Assembly: GCF_023074175.1 (NCBI RefSeq)
Contig: NZ_JADPKS010000154.1
Span: 81,589-145,588, forward strand
Source: Bradyrhizobium sp. 139
GTDB taxonomy: Bacteria; Pseudomonadota; Alphaproteobacteria; Rhizobiales; Xanthobacteraceae
Length of the DNA: 64,000 nucleotides
Direction of reading: 5' to 3'
The position numbers were made by a program, and so were the translations under genes. Positions 9,604-18,714 of the stretch are shown one piece after another. Positions within the stretch are counted from its first letter, which is position 1. Every line of letters begins with the position of its first letter. The notes beneath the pieces were generated by a model. It was not told where the DNA came from and did no database searches. It saw only the letters and a program-made list of their open reading frames with translations.

Positions 9604-10335
9604 ATGCAAAATGTTTCGATCCCGGCGGCGCTGATTGCCGGCCTCGTCAGCTTCCTCTCCCCTTGCGTCCTGCCTCTGGTCCCGCCCTATCTGATCTATC
9701 TCACGGGCGCCACGATCGAGCATGTCGAGAGCGACGAGCCGACCTCGGCCTCCAAGCGCGCTATCATGATGTCGGCGCTCTTGTTCGTGCTCGGCTTCTC
9801 CACGGTGTTCGTGGCGCTCGGCGCCAGTGCTTCGCTGATCGGCGGGCTGATCCGCGCCTGGTCGGCCGAGCTGTCGATCCTCGCCGGCATCGTCATCATC
9901 GTCATGGGCCTGCACTTCCTGGGACTGACGCGGATCGGCCTGTTGATGCGCGAGGGACGGCTGCCGATCCCCAAACCCGTCGGCCTGTGGGGCGCCTACG
10001 CCATGGGGCTGGCCTTCGCCTTCGGCTGGACGCCCTGCATCGGCCCGATCCTCGCCGCGATTCTCTCGATCGCCGCAGCCGAAGCGACCGTGACGAAGGG
10101 CGCCGGCCTGCTCGCAGTCTATTCCGCAGGTCTCGGCATTCCCTTCCTGATCGCGGCGCTGATGATCGAGCAGTTCTCAAAGCTGTTCGCGCGCATGAAG
10201 GGCCATCTCGTCAATGTCGAGCGCGCCATGGGCGTCTTGATGGTGATCACCGGCATCGGCTTTCTCACCGGCACCGTCTCGAATGTGAGCATCTGGTTGC
10301 TGGAGACCTTTCCGGCGTTGCAGACGATCGGGTAG
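9604..10335 (+). CDS. ccdA: Cytochrome c biogenesis protein CcdA (DsbD-type thiol transporter)
   Basis: Integral inner-membrane protein of 243 residues with about six transmembrane helices. It passes reducing equivalents from cytoplasmic thioredoxin to periplasmic thiols, needed for c-type cytochrome maturation. The two redox cysteines lie in the expected motifs: Cys21 in FLSPCVLPLVPPYL (helix 1) and Cys145 in GWTPCIGPIL (helix 4). Length matches the short CcdA family, without the periplasmic domains of DsbD. The ATG at 9604 has no clear Shine-Dalgarno sequence, although a GAGCC...GGCTC hairpin lies just upstream. No other cytochrome-maturation genes are adjacent. Confidence 0.92.
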   Translation: MQNVSIPAALIAGLVSFLSPCVLPLVPPYLIYLTGATIEHVESDEPTSASKRAIMMSALLFVLGFSTVFVALGASASLIGGLIRAWSAELSILAGIVIIVMGLHFLGLTRIGLLMREGRLPIPKPVGLWGAYAMGLAFAFGWTPCIGPILAAILSIAAAEATVTKGAGLLAVYSAGLGIPFLIAALMIEQFSKLFARMKGHLVNVERAMGVLMVITGIGFLTGTVSNVSIWLLETFPALQTIG

Positions 10336-10518
10336 AGCGCGATACAGTTCTGTCGCCCTGGGCTCGTCTCCACGATTTTCGCAGCGGCGCGCAGTCCAGA
10401 GACGTAGACAATCGCCAGGCTGAGCCCAGCAATCCGGGCCTCAGATGCGATTTCATGCGGCGCGGCGAACTCGGGGAGGGGGAGGCCGCCTTTACGGCGA
10501 CCGCCAATCTCGCCTTGA

Positions 10519-10860
10519 TCAATCGATTTCCTGCACGACCGTGCGCGATCCGGGATCCACGAGCATCACGCGATCGCCGGAGTAGACGTAGCGATACTTG
10601 GTGAGCGAGGGACCCCAGTCTGTCGGAACCGCCTCGAGCTCGACATCGCTCGGCACCGTCGCGCCCACGATGATCTTTTCCTTCGTCGTAACCGGGCGAA
10701 CGCGGTGCTCGGTGACGTAGGATTTGATCTTGGTTCGGTATTGCGGCTCGATCTGAACCGCGGCCGCATGACCGGTTCCGGTCGTGGTCTCCACGGTGGA
10801 TTGCGCGAACGCGCCGGTCGAGATCATCACCGCCGCGGACAGCAGGAACAGCTTCTTCAT
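10519..10860 (-). CDS. DUF1236 domain-containing secreted protein
   Basis: Predicted exported protein of 113 residues: signal peptide MKKLFLLSAAVMISTGAFAQ, then a linker and the DUF1236-type region. That region contains VGATVPSDVELEAVPTDWG, YRYVYSGDRVMLVDPGSRTV and the terminal VVQEID. DUF1236 proteins are abundant in rhizobia and their role is unknown. GAGGAGAAC upstream on the reverse strand gives a good ribosome-binding site for the ATG at 10860. It stands alone between ccdA and a plus-strand small gene. Confidence 0.85.
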   Translation of the reverse strand: MKKLFLLSAAVMISTGAFAQSTVETTTGTGHAAAVQIEPQYRTKIKSYVTEHRVRPVTTKEKIIVGATVPSDVELEAVPTDWGPSLTKYRYVYSGDRVMLVDPGSRTVVQEID

Positions 10861-10999
10861 CTTGTTCTCCTCAAGAGGCTAAGCGCCGCAACAACATCCT
10901 GCCACGCAGGGCGTTCCTGAGCGCATAGGAACAAATTGCCATTTTTTCCCGTTTACGAAGCGGCCGGGTCGGAATGCCCGGCGATTGGAGGAGGAGAAA

Positions 11000-11233
11000 A
11001 TGAAGCTGAGAGTAGCGACTGCAGCGCTGATGCTTGCTGCATTGTCCCTGCCGGCGTTCGCGGCCGACGAGTTCTATGTCGTGCAGGACGTCAAGACGAA
11101 GAAGTGCACCGTCGTCGACAAGAAGCCGACGGACACGTCCATGACGGTCGTCAGCCCGTCGGGTACGATCTACAAGTCGCGCACCGAGGCTGAGAGCAGC
11201 ATGAAGACGGTCAAGGTCTGCACATCAAACTGA
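11000..11233 (+). CDS. Small secreted hypothetical protein
   Basis: Predicted periplasmic protein of 77 residues. The signal peptide (MKLRVATAALMLAALSLPAFA) is followed by a 55-residue mature part with two cysteines (KKCTVVDKKPTD and the near-terminal VCTSN) that could pair. ATG at 11000 is preferred because GGAGGAGGAG lies immediately upstream. The pattern FYVVQDVKTKKCTVVDKKP recurs in small Bradyrhizobium secreted proteins, without a known function. A 26-codon membrane-peptide gene follows after 19 bases and is probably cotranscribed. Confidence 0.75.
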   Translation: MKLRVATAALMLAALSLPAFAADEFYVVQDVKTKKCTVVDKKPTDTSMTVVSPSGTIYKSRTEAESSMKTVKVCTSN

Positions 11234-11252
11234 AAACTGAGGAGGATGACAA

Positions 11253-11333
11253 ATGCCGGTTTTCATTCTGTGGGCCGTACCGGCCGTTCTGGTGATCGGC
11301 GGCGGCATCTATCTGATCGGCCATATGCACTAG
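11253..11333 (+). CDS. 26-residue single-span membrane peptide
   Basis: The frame from ATG 11253 to TAG 11331 encodes MPVFILWAVPAVLV followed by IGGGIYLIGHMH: almost wholly hydrophobic, one transmembrane helix, with a short His/Met end. GAGGAGG sits 9-14 bases before the start. It lies 19 bases after the stop of the 77-residue secreted protein. I believe very similar 26-mers occur in other bradyrhizobia, but this is from memory. No function is known. Confidence 0.65.
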   Translation: MPVFILWAVPAVLVIGGGIYLIGHMH

Positions 11334-11631
11334 GCCTGTGATTGAAGGCGAGCGGGTTTCTGCGTGCAGCGCACAGGTCCGCACGTCTCTTACGAGCACG
11401 TCTCTTACGAGAATGCGAGACCGTCCATGCGGCCTGCCGCGCGCCAGCAGGAGCGCGAGTTGCAGTGCAACAGGTTGTGCAGGAATAGCCCTGCGACGAA
11501 GATTACCTCCAGCGCACGCGAAATGACTTCCGTCCTGCCGACGTTTTTCATACGCTTCCCTCTCGCAAGCCGCATGCCGGCTGCGCTCACGGCCCGGCTA
11601 CAGGGCCGGAGCATCAAAGGGAGGGGAGACG

Positions 11632-12630
11632 ATGAAGCGACGGTCATTTCTCGCTGGTATCGGGGCGAGCACTGCGGCGGCTGCGGTTGGCATGCCATCG
11701 ATTCTCAGGGCGCAAGCGCCGATCACGCTGAACGGCGCGGTCCAGTTCAACGACGATCATGCCTTCAACCGGGCGCTGCTCCGGTTCGAGGAACTGGTGA
11801 AGAAGTACTACGGCAAGCCGATCAACTTCACGCTGCACCGCAACTCATCGCTCGGCCTCGAAAAGCAGTATTTCGAATACATGTCCCAGGGCAAGGCGGT
11901 CGATTACGGCATCGTCTCGCCGGCCCATATGTCGACCTTCGCCAAGGCGGCGCCGTTCATCGATGCGCCCTTTGTGTTCAAGGGCATCGAGCACATGAAC
12001 AAGGTGGTCGAACAGAATATCCTTGCGCCGGTCGCCGATGAAGTCGCGGCCAAGGCCGAGGTCGTTCTGATTGGTTATGCAGGCGGTGGCATCCGCAACA
12101 TCTTCGCCAATAAGCCGCTCAAGAACCTTGCTGACCTCAGGGGTCTCAAGGTTCGCGTGCAGGGCGCTCCGATCTGGTCGAAGACGTTTGCGGCCGTCGG
12201 CATGAGCCCGACCGTAATCGCCTACAACGAAGTCTACAACGCCATCCAGAACGGCGTGATCTCGGCCGGCGAAAACGAGGCGGCCGGCGTCGAGGCGATG
12301 AAGTTCTATGAAGTGGCACCCCATCTCAACCTGACGCAGCATGCGGTATCGATCCGGCCGATCTGCTTCTCGGTGAAGACGCTGAAGACCTTGCCCAAGG
12401 ACTTGCAGGACGCGATCATGAAGGCCGGCAAGGAGGCCGGCGACTACGGCCGTCAACTGGAGTCGAGCGAGGAAGTCGTCAAGCTCGACACGCTGGAGAA
12501 GGCCGGCAAGCTCAAGCGCGTTCCGTTCGAGGAGCGCGACGCCATGAAGAAACTCGCCGATCCCGTGATGGCCACCTACGCCAAGGAAATCGGCGCCGAG
12601 GGCATCTTCGAGAAGATCAACGTCGCCTGA
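11632..12630 (+). CDS. dctP: TRAP transporter substrate-binding protein (DctP family)
   Basis: Periplasmic solute receptor of a TRAP transporter, 332 residues. A twin-arginine-like signal is at the N-terminus (KRRSFLAGIGAS, cleavage after LRAQA), suggesting export in a folded state. The central DctP domain has KGIEHMNKVVEQ, the ligand-contact segment GLKVRVQGAPIW and the AIQNGVISAGENEAAG region, where the binding protein faces the carboxylate of the ligand. GGGAGGGGAGACG precedes the ATG. The two membrane subunits follow directly. Family ligands are mostly organic acids; the exact one is not readable. Confidence 0.9.
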   Translation: MKRRSFLAGIGASTAAAAVGMPSILRAQAPITLNGAVQFNDDHAFNRALLRFEELVKKYYGKPINFTLHRNSSLGLEKQYFEYMSQGKAVDYGIVSPAHMSTFAKAAPFIDAPFVFKGIEHMNKVVEQNILAPVADEVAAKAEVVLIGYAGGGIRNIFANKPLKNLADLRGLKVRVQGAPIWSKTFAAVGMSPTVIAYNEVYNAIQNGVISAGENEAAGVEAMKFYEVAPHLNLTQHAVSIRPICFSVKTLKTLPKDLQDAIMKAGKEAGDYGRQLESSEEVVKLDTLEKAGKLKRVPFEERDAMKKLADPVMATYAKEIGAEGIFEKINVA

Positions 12631-12658
12631 GAATTGTCGCATCGCGCGACAGGAAGTC

Positions 12659-12682
12659 GGGGCAAGCCAGACGGCTTGCCCC
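12659..12682 (+). terminator. Intra-operon hairpin after dctP
   Basis: GGGGCAAGCC (12659-12668), a four-base loop, and GGCTTGCCCC (12673-12682), followed by ATTCC. The 10-bp perfect stem lies between dctP and dctQ and has no T-run. It more likely protects the abundant dctP message or attenuates transcription than ends the operon. Confidence 0.65.
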
Positions 12683-12709
12683 ATTCCGTGATCGTGATCC
12701 CCCGGAGCC

Positions 12710-13228
12710 ATGATGACTGAAATATCGATGCCGCCGAACCCGTCGCTATGGCGCCGAGCGACGGCGGCCTATGCAAAATTGCTGGAAATTTTGCTCGCCG
12801 CCTGCGTCGGCATTCTGGTCATTCCGGTCACGTTGCAGATCATCTCGCGCTACACGCCGTTCATTCCGTCCTACATCTGGACCGAGGAGATGGCGCGCTT
12901 CCTCTTCATCTGGACGATCATGATCGGCGCCATGGTCGGCATCAGAGAGTCGCAGCATTTCGAGGTCGACGTCTGGCCCGACCTGTCGCGCCGTAGCGAA
13001 GCCGCGGTGCGGATTCTCGCGCGGCTGGGCATATTGGCGATGGCGCTGGTGTTCGTGTGGGCCGGGCTCGAATTCACGCGATTCGCCTGGAACCGAACGT
13101 CTGAACTGGCGGATCTGCCGCTCTGGATGATCCATGTCGCCTGGCCAGTGGCCGGCGTGACGTGGATCGTATTTGCGGGTGAGCAGATTGTCGACGAGAT
13201 GCGGATCCTGGTTGGGGCAAATCGATGA
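12710..13228 (+). CDS. dctQ: TRAP transporter small permease (DctQ family)
   Basis: Inner-membrane subunit of 172 residues with four transmembrane helices. It carries the DctQ hallmarks: VTLQIISRY after helix 1, then WTEEMARFLFIWTIMIGAMVG, where the E-E-x-x-R/F motif is conserved. It pairs with DctM to form the sodium-driven secondary transporter. The ATG at 12710 is followed by a second in-frame ATG at 12713, and either may be used; GGAG lies upstream. It overlaps dctM by four bases. Confidence 0.9.
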   Translation: MMTEISMPPNPSLWRRATAAYAKLLEILLAACVGILVIPVTLQIISRYTPFIPSYIWTEEMARFLFIWTIMIGAMVGIRESQHFEVDVWPDLSRRSEAAVRILARLGILAMALVFVWAGLEFTRFAWNRTSELADLPLWMIHVAWPVAGVTWIVFAGEQIVDEMRILVGANR

Positions 13229-14544
13229 GCGGCAATATTCTTTCTGCCGGACAGGCCGCGATGGTCCTGTTCGGGACTTTCGTTGGCCTGCTCATCATAC
13301 GCGTGCCGGTCGCCTTCGCACTCGGCCTCGCCTGTGTGCCGATCCTTTTGACCGAGCCGCGCCTGTCGATCATGACGCTCGCGCAGGAGACCTTCAACGC
13401 CTACAATTCATTCATCCTGCTGGCGGTGCCATTCTTCCTGCTGACCGCCAACCTGATGAGCATCGGCGGCATCACCGACCGGCTGGTCGCGCTGTCGCGC
13501 TCGATGGTCGGACACTGGCCAGGATCGCTGGCGCAGATCAATGTCGTGCTGTCGGTGTTCTTTGCAGGCATCTCAGGCTCCTCCACCGCGGACGCGGCGA
13601 GCCAGTCCAAGATCTTCATCGATGCTCAGACCAAGGAGGGCTACGACCTCTCGTTCTCCATCGCCATCACCGCGGTCTCGGCCGTGCTCGCGGTCATCAT
13701 CCCGCCCTCGATCCTGATGATCGTGTGGGGTGGACTGATCTCGACCTCGATCGCCGCGATGTATCTTGCCGGCATCGTACCCGGCCTGCTGATCGCGGGA
13801 GCACAGATGGCGACCGTGCATGTCTATGCCGTGCGCCGCGGCTATCCCACCTATCCGAAAGACAGCTGGCGCGACATGTGGTGGGCTATCTTGCGGTCGA
13901 TACCGGCGCTGATGACGCCGTTCATCATTGTCGGCGGGATTCTGCTGGGGTGGTTCACCGCGACCGAATCCGCCTGCGTCGCGGTGCTTTATTCCATGGC
14001 GCTGTCGACGTTCTTTTACCGTGAAACCGGCGCGCGCCAGCTCTACAAGGCGTTGCTCGACACCGGACGTCTCGCCGGCGTCGCGCTGTTCTGCATCGGT
14101 ACCGCGAGCGCCTTCGGCTGGCTTTTGGCTTATTACAGGATTCCGCAGGAACTGCTGGCCAACGTCTCGACCTGGGGCATGGGCCCGATTGCAGCGGGCT
14201 TCTTCATCTCCTTCTGCTTTCTGGTGGTGGGCTGTTTCCTCGACGCCATCCCGGCCATCATCATCGTCGGTACCGTGCTGGAGCCGCTAGCCAAGTCCGT
14301 AGACCTCCATCCTGTCCAGTTCGCGATCATTTCCATCATATCGCTCGCCTTCGGACTGGTGACGCCGCCCTACGGCTTATGTCTGATGATCGCCTGTTCG
14401 ATTGCCGGCGTGCGGCTGCGTTATGCCCTGAAGGACACGGTGATCATGCTGATTCCGATGTTGCTCGTGCTGGCGGCGGTCATCGTTTGGCCAAGCGTGT
14501 CGCTGTTCTTGCCGCGTCTGATCGTGCCGGAGATGCTCAAATGA
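13225..14544 (+). CDS. dctM: TRAP transporter large permease (DctM family)
   Basis: Main transport subunit, 439 residues, about 12 hydrophobic segments. It shows family landmarks VPFFLLTANLM, the SGSSTADAASQSK loop, IPPSILMIVWGG and FGLVTPPYGLCLMI near the C-terminus. ATG at 13225 overlaps the dctQ stop. It is the final gene of the dctP-dctQ-dctM operon and is followed by a strong hairpin. The whole transporter is intact, in contrast to the decayed TRAP system at 42.6-43.9 kb. Confidence 0.94.
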   Translation: MSGNILSAGQAAMVLFGTFVGLLIIRVPVAFALGLACVPILLTEPRLSIMTLAQETFNAYNSFILLAVPFFLLTANLMSIGGITDRLVALSRSMVGHWPGSLAQINVVLSVFFAGISGSSTADAASQSKIFIDAQTKEGYDLSFSIAITAVSAVLAVIIPPSILMIVWGGLISTSIAAMYLAGIVPGLLIAGAQMATVHVYAVRRGYPTYPKDSWRDMWWAILRSIPALMTPFIIVGGILLGWFTATESACVAVLYSMALSTFFYRETGARQLYKALLDTGRLAGVALFCIGTASAFGWLLAYYRIPQELLANVSTWGMGPIAAGFFISFCFLVVGCFLDAIPAIIIVGTVLEPLAKSVDLHPVQFAIISIISLAFGLVTPPYGLCLMIACSIAGVRLRYALKDTVIMLIPMLLVLAAVIVWPSVSLFLPRLIVPEMLK

Positions 14545-14557
14545 GCGCCTGATATCG

Positions 14558-14586
14558 CGATCCCGCGGCCCACAGCCGCGGGATCG
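14558..14586. terminator. Bidirectional terminator hairpin between dctM and the hydrolase
   Basis: CGATCCCGCGGC (14558-14569), five-base loop, GCCGCGGGATCG (14575-14586): a perfect 12-bp stem between two convergent genes. It is followed on the plus strand by GTTCAATTGG. Its position suits termination of both transcripts. Confidence 0.75.
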
Positions 14587-14596
14587 GTTCAATTGG

Positions 14597-15871
14597 TCAG
14601 AGATTGCTCTCAGTGATCGCGGCATAGACCATGCTGCGCAATTCGCGCCGGAGCGGATAGGCGCTCGACGGCAGCACCTGGGTCATGAAGATGGTGATCA
14701 GCTCCTCGGCCGGGTCGATCCAGAACGAGGTGGTGGCCGCGCCCCCCCAATTAAATTCGCCGGGGCTGCCGGCGATCATCGTCTCGGCCGGGCGCATGGT
14801 CACGGCGAAGCCGAGGCCGAAGCCGATGCCGTTATAGGCGGCTTCGGAGAACAGCGAGCGCGAGACGTCCGGCAGCGTGCGGCCGCCCGGAATGTGATTG
14901 CTCGTCATCAGGGCCAGCGTCTTCGGCCCGAGCAGCCTGACGCCGCCGAGTTCGCCGCCATTGAGCAGCGCGCGGCAGAAGGTGAGATAGTCGGCAACCG
15001 TCGAGCACAGCCCGCCACCGCCTGAGATGAAGGAGGGCGGGATGAGGAACGAACTCTTGGTCGGGTCGTCCTGCAGCGTCAGGCCCTCGCGGCGCTGGCC
15101 GGCATGGAAGGTCATGCCGCCACCGGGATCGGCTGAATAGCAGGCCGCGAAACGGTGCGCCTTGGCGGCCGGCACGTGGAAGTCGGTGTCGGTCATGCCG
15201 AGCGGATCGAGGATACGTGTTTTGAGGAAACGCTCGAACGGCATCCCCGAGATCTTGCCGATGAGGTAGCCAAGCACGTCGGTCGCCACCGAGTAGTTCC
15301 AGGCTTCGCCCGGCGAGAATTCCAGCGGAATTTTTGCCAGCGCCTCGATCATGCTCTGGAGCGTGCCGGACTTCTCGACCTCGCCGATCTTTTCAGTGCG
15401 ATAGGCGGCATCGACGTTGGAGCGCTGCTGGAAGCCGTAGGTGAGGCCGGCGGTGTGGCGCAGCAGGTCGACGATCAGCATCGGCCGGGACGGCGGCCGG
15501 GTCAGGAAGGAAGGCGCGGTGCCGGCGACGAACACGCCGAGATCCTTCCATTGCGGAATGTATTTGGCGACGGGCTCGTCGATCGCGACGAGGCCTTCCT
15601 CGACCAGCATCATGAAGGCGACGCTGGTAAGCGGCTTGGTCATGGAATAGATGCGGTAGATGGTGTCGTCCTTGACCGGCGCCTTGCGCTCGATATCGGC
15701 AAAGCCCTGCACCGAGCTGTGGGCGATCTTGCCGCGGCGAAAGACCAGGAGCTGCGTGCCCGGGAAGCGGCCGGCATCGATGTACCGACTTTTCAGGTGC
15801 GCATCGACGCGGTCGAGCGCAGCCTTAGACATGCCGACGGATTCGGGCGAGGCGGGGGTGGGAGCGAGCAT
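14597..15871 (-). CDS. Class C beta-lactamase-related serine hydrolase
   Basis: Serine hydrolase of the beta-lactamase/esterase EstB/penicillin-binding superfamily, 424 residues. The nucleophile motif Ser76-Met-Thr-Lys79 (IYSMTKP) and the second motif Tyr193-Ser-Val (WNYSVATD) are present. The C-terminal region with FNWGGAATTSFWIDP may carry the third motif. No signal peptide is visible, which fits the cytoplasmic esterase-like members better than true resistance beta-lactamases. The gene faces dctM and is divergent from the dioxygenase. The substrate is unknown. Confidence 0.88.
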   Translation of the reverse strand: MLAPTPASPESVGMSKAALDRVDAHLKSRYIDAGRFPGTQLLVFRRGKIAHSSVQGFADIERKAPVKDDTIYRIYSMTKPLTSVAFMMLVEEGLVAIDEPVAKYIPQWKDLGVFVAGTAPSFLTRPPSRPMLIVDLLRHTAGLTYGFQQRSNVDAAYRTEKIGEVEKSGTLQSMIEALAKIPLEFSPGEAWNYSVATDVLGYLIGKISGMPFERFLKTRILDPLGMTDTDFHVPAAKAHRFAACYSADPGGGMTFHAGQRREGLTLQDDPTKSSFLIPPSFISGGGGLCSTVADYLTFCRALLNGGELGGVRLLGPKTLALMTSNHIPGGRTLPDVSRSLFSEAAYNGIGFGLGFAVTMRPAETMIAGSPGEFNWGGAATTSFWIDPAEELITIFMTQVLPSSAYPLRRELRSMVYAAITESNL

Positions 15872-16035
15872 CAGTTCCTCCGGGCGGTTTTGTAGGGAAT
15901 TGATAGCCGAAATGGCAGCCCCATTCCAAGCGGGTTGCGCTTAACGCGGCCCCGCCGGCTGGTGTAGGCTCCACCCTGGAACGTGTCCAAGGAGCCCTTC
16001 CGGGGCCAACGGAAAAAACGTAAGGCAAACGCACC

Positions 16036-16953
16036 ATGACCCAGTTCAACGAGACCGAACTCACCGAAGCCGTGGTCACGAGCTTCGACAACACGCCTGA
16101 CACGCGCGCGAAATTCCTGCTCCAGGAATTGGTGAAGTCGCTGCACGATTACGTGAGCAAGACCGGCCTGACCTTCGCGGAATGGGAATACGCGATCGAT
16201 TTCCTGACCCGCACCGGCCAGAAATGCACCGATACCCGCCAGGAGTTCATCCTGCTGTCCGACGTGCTCGGCGTCTCCATGCTGGTCGACGCGGTCAACC
16301 ACCGCGACCGCGAGGGGGCCACCGAGACCACCGTGCTCGGTCCGTTCTATGTCGGCGAGCACAAGGTGACCGCGCACGGTACCGACATCTCTCCGAATAA
16401 TCAGACTGGCGAACGGATGTTCGTGCAGAGCCGCGTCACCGACCTCAACGGCAAGCCGCTCGCCAATGTCCCCGTCGACGTCTGGCATGCCGACGATGAC
16501 GGCTTCTACGATTCACAGAAGCCGAATTATGACGAGGTCGGCGCCTCGGCGCGGGCGCGCTTCATCACGGATGGCGACGGCCGTTTCTTCTTCCGCACCA
16601 TTTTGCCGTGCAGCTACCCGATCCCGACCGATGGCCCGGTCGGCGAGATGATCATGCAGACCAAGCGTCATCCGATGCGCCCGGCCCATGTGCACTTCCT
16701 GGTCAATGCGAAGGGGTACGAGCCGCTGATCACGCACGTCTTCATGGACGGCGACAAATATCTTGATTCCGATGTGGTGTTCGGGGTCAAGGACGACCTC
16801 GTTGCCAAGGTCGAGCCGCGCAACGATCCGGCGATGCCCGACGGGAGCAAGGCGAGCGGGCAATGGCACCTGATGACCTACGAATTCCATCTCAAGCCGG
16901 GCGGCGGCATGGCGCCGAAGCCGCTCGGAACGAAGGCGGCGGAGCCGGCCTGA
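16036..16953 (+). CDS. Intradiol ring-cleavage dioxygenase (hydroxyquinol/catechol 1,2-dioxygenase type)
   Basis: Non-haem Fe(III) dioxygenase of 305 residues that opens an aromatic diol between the two hydroxyls. The N-terminal linker/dimer domain is at about 1-110 and the catalytic beta-sandwich begins TVLGPFY. The expected iron ligands are seen: Tyr158 (DDGFYDSQ), Tyr194 (CSYPIPTD), His218 and His220 (RPAHVHF). The overall pattern fits hydroxyquinol 1,2-dioxygenase (forming maleylacetate) slightly better than catechol 1,2-dioxygenase, but this needs a tree. No maleylacetate reductase or ring hydroxylase is adjacent, so it stands alone. Confidence 0.9.
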   Translation: MTQFNETELTEAVVTSFDNTPDTRAKFLLQELVKSLHDYVSKTGLTFAEWEYAIDFLTRTGQKCTDTRQEFILLSDVLGVSMLVDAVNHRDREGATETTVLGPFYVGEHKVTAHGTDISPNNQTGERMFVQSRVTDLNGKPLANVPVDVWHADDDGFYDSQKPNYDEVGASARARFITDGDGRFFFRTILPCSYPIPTDGPVGEMIMQTKRHPMRPAHVHFLVNAKGYEPLITHVFMDGDKYLDSDVVFGVKDDLVAKVEPRNDPAMPDGSKASGQWHLMTYEFHLKPGGGMAPKPLGTKAAEPA

Positions 16954-16966
16954 CGAAGCCGGCGCC

Positions 16967-18706
16967 CTAGCGCGCGTGCAGCAGGGCCAGCAGCACCACG
17001 ACGGCGCAGGCGAGCGCCGCCGTGGTCAGCTTCCAGAACATCAGCGGACTGCGCTCCAACAGGGGTGTGATCCGCGTGTCGAGATAGGCCGGATTGGGCG
17101 TGCGAAGCTCGAAGACGAATTCGGACAGATCCTCGTGCCGCTTGTAGGGATCCGGATGCAGCGCACGCCTGAGCGCGCCGTCGACCCACGCGGGCACGTT
17201 GCGGTTGTCGTCGGCCGGGCGGTACTGAAGCCTCCGCACGTCCGACTTGCGCCGGATCCTGGCGATCTGGGTGCCATAGGGAAGCTTGCCCGTAAGCATC
17301 TGGTAGCAGATCACGGCCAGCGAAAACATGTCGGAGCGCGGCGAGCCGCCTTGCCCAAGAAAATACTCCGGCGCGGTATATTGGACTGTTCCCAGGATTT
17401 CGTCGGCCTCACCTAACGGCGCGGCCTCGGTGACGCCTGCCACCCTGACCGATCCGAAGTCGATGATTTTCGCGGTCCCCGTCTTGTCGATCAGGATGTT
17501 GTCCGGCCTGAGATCCTGATGCAGCATCTCCATGCGGTGGAAGGCGCGCAGACCCGCGGCGATCTGCTCGACCAATCCGCGGACGGTATCGAGATCGGGG
17601 CGCGGATTGTCGGTCATCCACTGCTTCAGGGTCTGCCCATCGATGAATTCGGCCGCGACGTAGAGATAGCTGCGCCGTCTCGACTGTGACAGCGGCTTCA
17701 GCACGTGCGGGCTGTCGATCCGGCGCGCGATCCACTCCTCCATGAGGAAGCGCTTGCGATAGGCCGCGTTGTCGCGCAGATCAATCGACGGCAGCTTGAG
17801 CGCGACCGGCTCCTCGGTCTCCGTATCGACGGCCAGATAGATATGACTGCGGCTGCTGCCGTGGATTTCCCGGACGATCCTGTAACCGTCGAAGATCGCC
17901 CGCGGCTCCGGCAGCGGAGGCAGCGGCAGTTCGGAGGTCCGATTGAAGATGCCGGCCGGGTCGCGCTGCGGCACCGCGTCGATGCGGAGGATCTGGACGG
18001 TGATGTTGTCGTCGCTGCCGCGCCGGTATGCTTCCTCGACGATCGCCTTTGCCGCCCCGTCGAGCTCGGCTGCGTGCTCGCCGAGTGCGCTCGTGATGAA
18101 ACGCGGGTCGACGAATTCGTAGGCGCCGTCGGTTGCCAGGATGAAGGTGTCGCCGGCCTCGATCTCGAACGCCTGGTAGTCGATCTCGAGCTGCGGATTG
18201 ATGCCGAGCGCGCGGCCGAGATAGGTCTGCTCCGACGACACGATGATCCGGTGATCGTCGGTCAACTGCTCGAGCGCCTTGCCGGAGACGCGGTAGACGC
18301 GACAGTCGCCGACGTGGAAAATATGCGCGGTGGTTGCCTTGATGACCAGGGCGCTGAGGGTGCAGACGTAGCCCTTGTCGCGGTCATAGGCATATTGGCT
18401 CTTGCGCGTCTGCGCGTGCAGCCAGGAATTGGTCGCATCCAGCACGCGGCGGGCGGACGTCTTCACCGTCCAGGATTCCGACGTGCAGTAATAGTCCATC
18501 AAGAAGCTTTTGACCGCCGACTCGCTGGCGATCTGGCTCACCGTGCTGCTCGAGATACCGTCGGCCAGAACGGCCGCAATGCCCTTGAGGCTGAGCTGCG
18601 GCTCGTCCGGAATCAGGACGCCGTGAAAATCCTGGTTGATGGGCTTGCGACCCTTGTCGGAATGTTGGCCGACCGAAATCTGAAATCCGGGGGTCATCGT
18701 CATCAC
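16967..18706 (-). CDS. Fused PP2C phosphatase-Ser/Thr protein kinase
   Basis: Single 579-residue protein with opposing activities. Residues ~10-245 form a PP2C phosphatase: metal-site Asp49-Gly50 (VLADGIS), Asp191-Gly193 (LATDGAY) and Asp232-Asp233 (GSDDNIT). Residues ~275-535 form a Hanks-type kinase: Lys304 (VALKLP), catalytic loop HQDLRPDN with Asp398, and DFG at 417-419. The glycine-rich loop is poor (REIHGSSRSHIY) and the catalytic loop has Gln in place of the usual Arg before Asp. A terminal transmembrane helix (about 558-577) should anchor it to the inner membrane. The start could be GTG 18706 or ATG 18703/18697. It follows the formate/nitrite channel gene on the same strand. Confidence 0.93.
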   Translation of the reverse strand: MMTMTPGFQISVGQHSDKGRKPINQDFHGVLIPDEPQLSLKGIAAVLADGISSSTVSQIASESAVKSFLMDYYCTSESWTVKTSARRVLDATNSWLHAQTRKSQYAYDRDKGYVCTLSALVIKATTAHIFHVGDCRVYRVSGKALEQLTDDHRIIVSSEQTYLGRALGINPQLEIDYQAFEIEAGDTFILATDGAYEFVDPRFITSALGEHAAELDGAAKAIVEEAYRRGSDDNITVQILRIDAVPQRDPAGIFNRTSELPLPPLPEPRAIFDGYRIVREIHGSSRSHIYLAVDTETEEPVALKLPSIDLRDNAAYRKRFLMEEWIARRIDSPHVLKPLSQSRRRSYLYVAAEFIDGQTLKQWMTDNPRPDLDTVRGLVEQIAAGLRAFHRMEMLHQDLRPDNILIDKTGTAKIIDFGSVRVAGVTEAAPLGEADEILGTVQYTAPEYFLGQGGSPRSDMFSLAVICYQMLTGKLPYGTQIARIRRKSDVRRLQYRPADDNRNVPAWVDGALRRALHPDPYKRHEDLSEFVFELRTPNPAYLDTRITPLLERSPLMFWKLTTAALACAVVVLLALLHAR

Positions 18707-18714
18707 CAGGAGAA

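Noticed and set aside
14597..15871. Antibiotic-resistance beta-lactamase
   Set aside because: SxxK and YSV motifs are shared by many esterases and peptidases; no signal peptide is visible, so a resistance function is not claimed.
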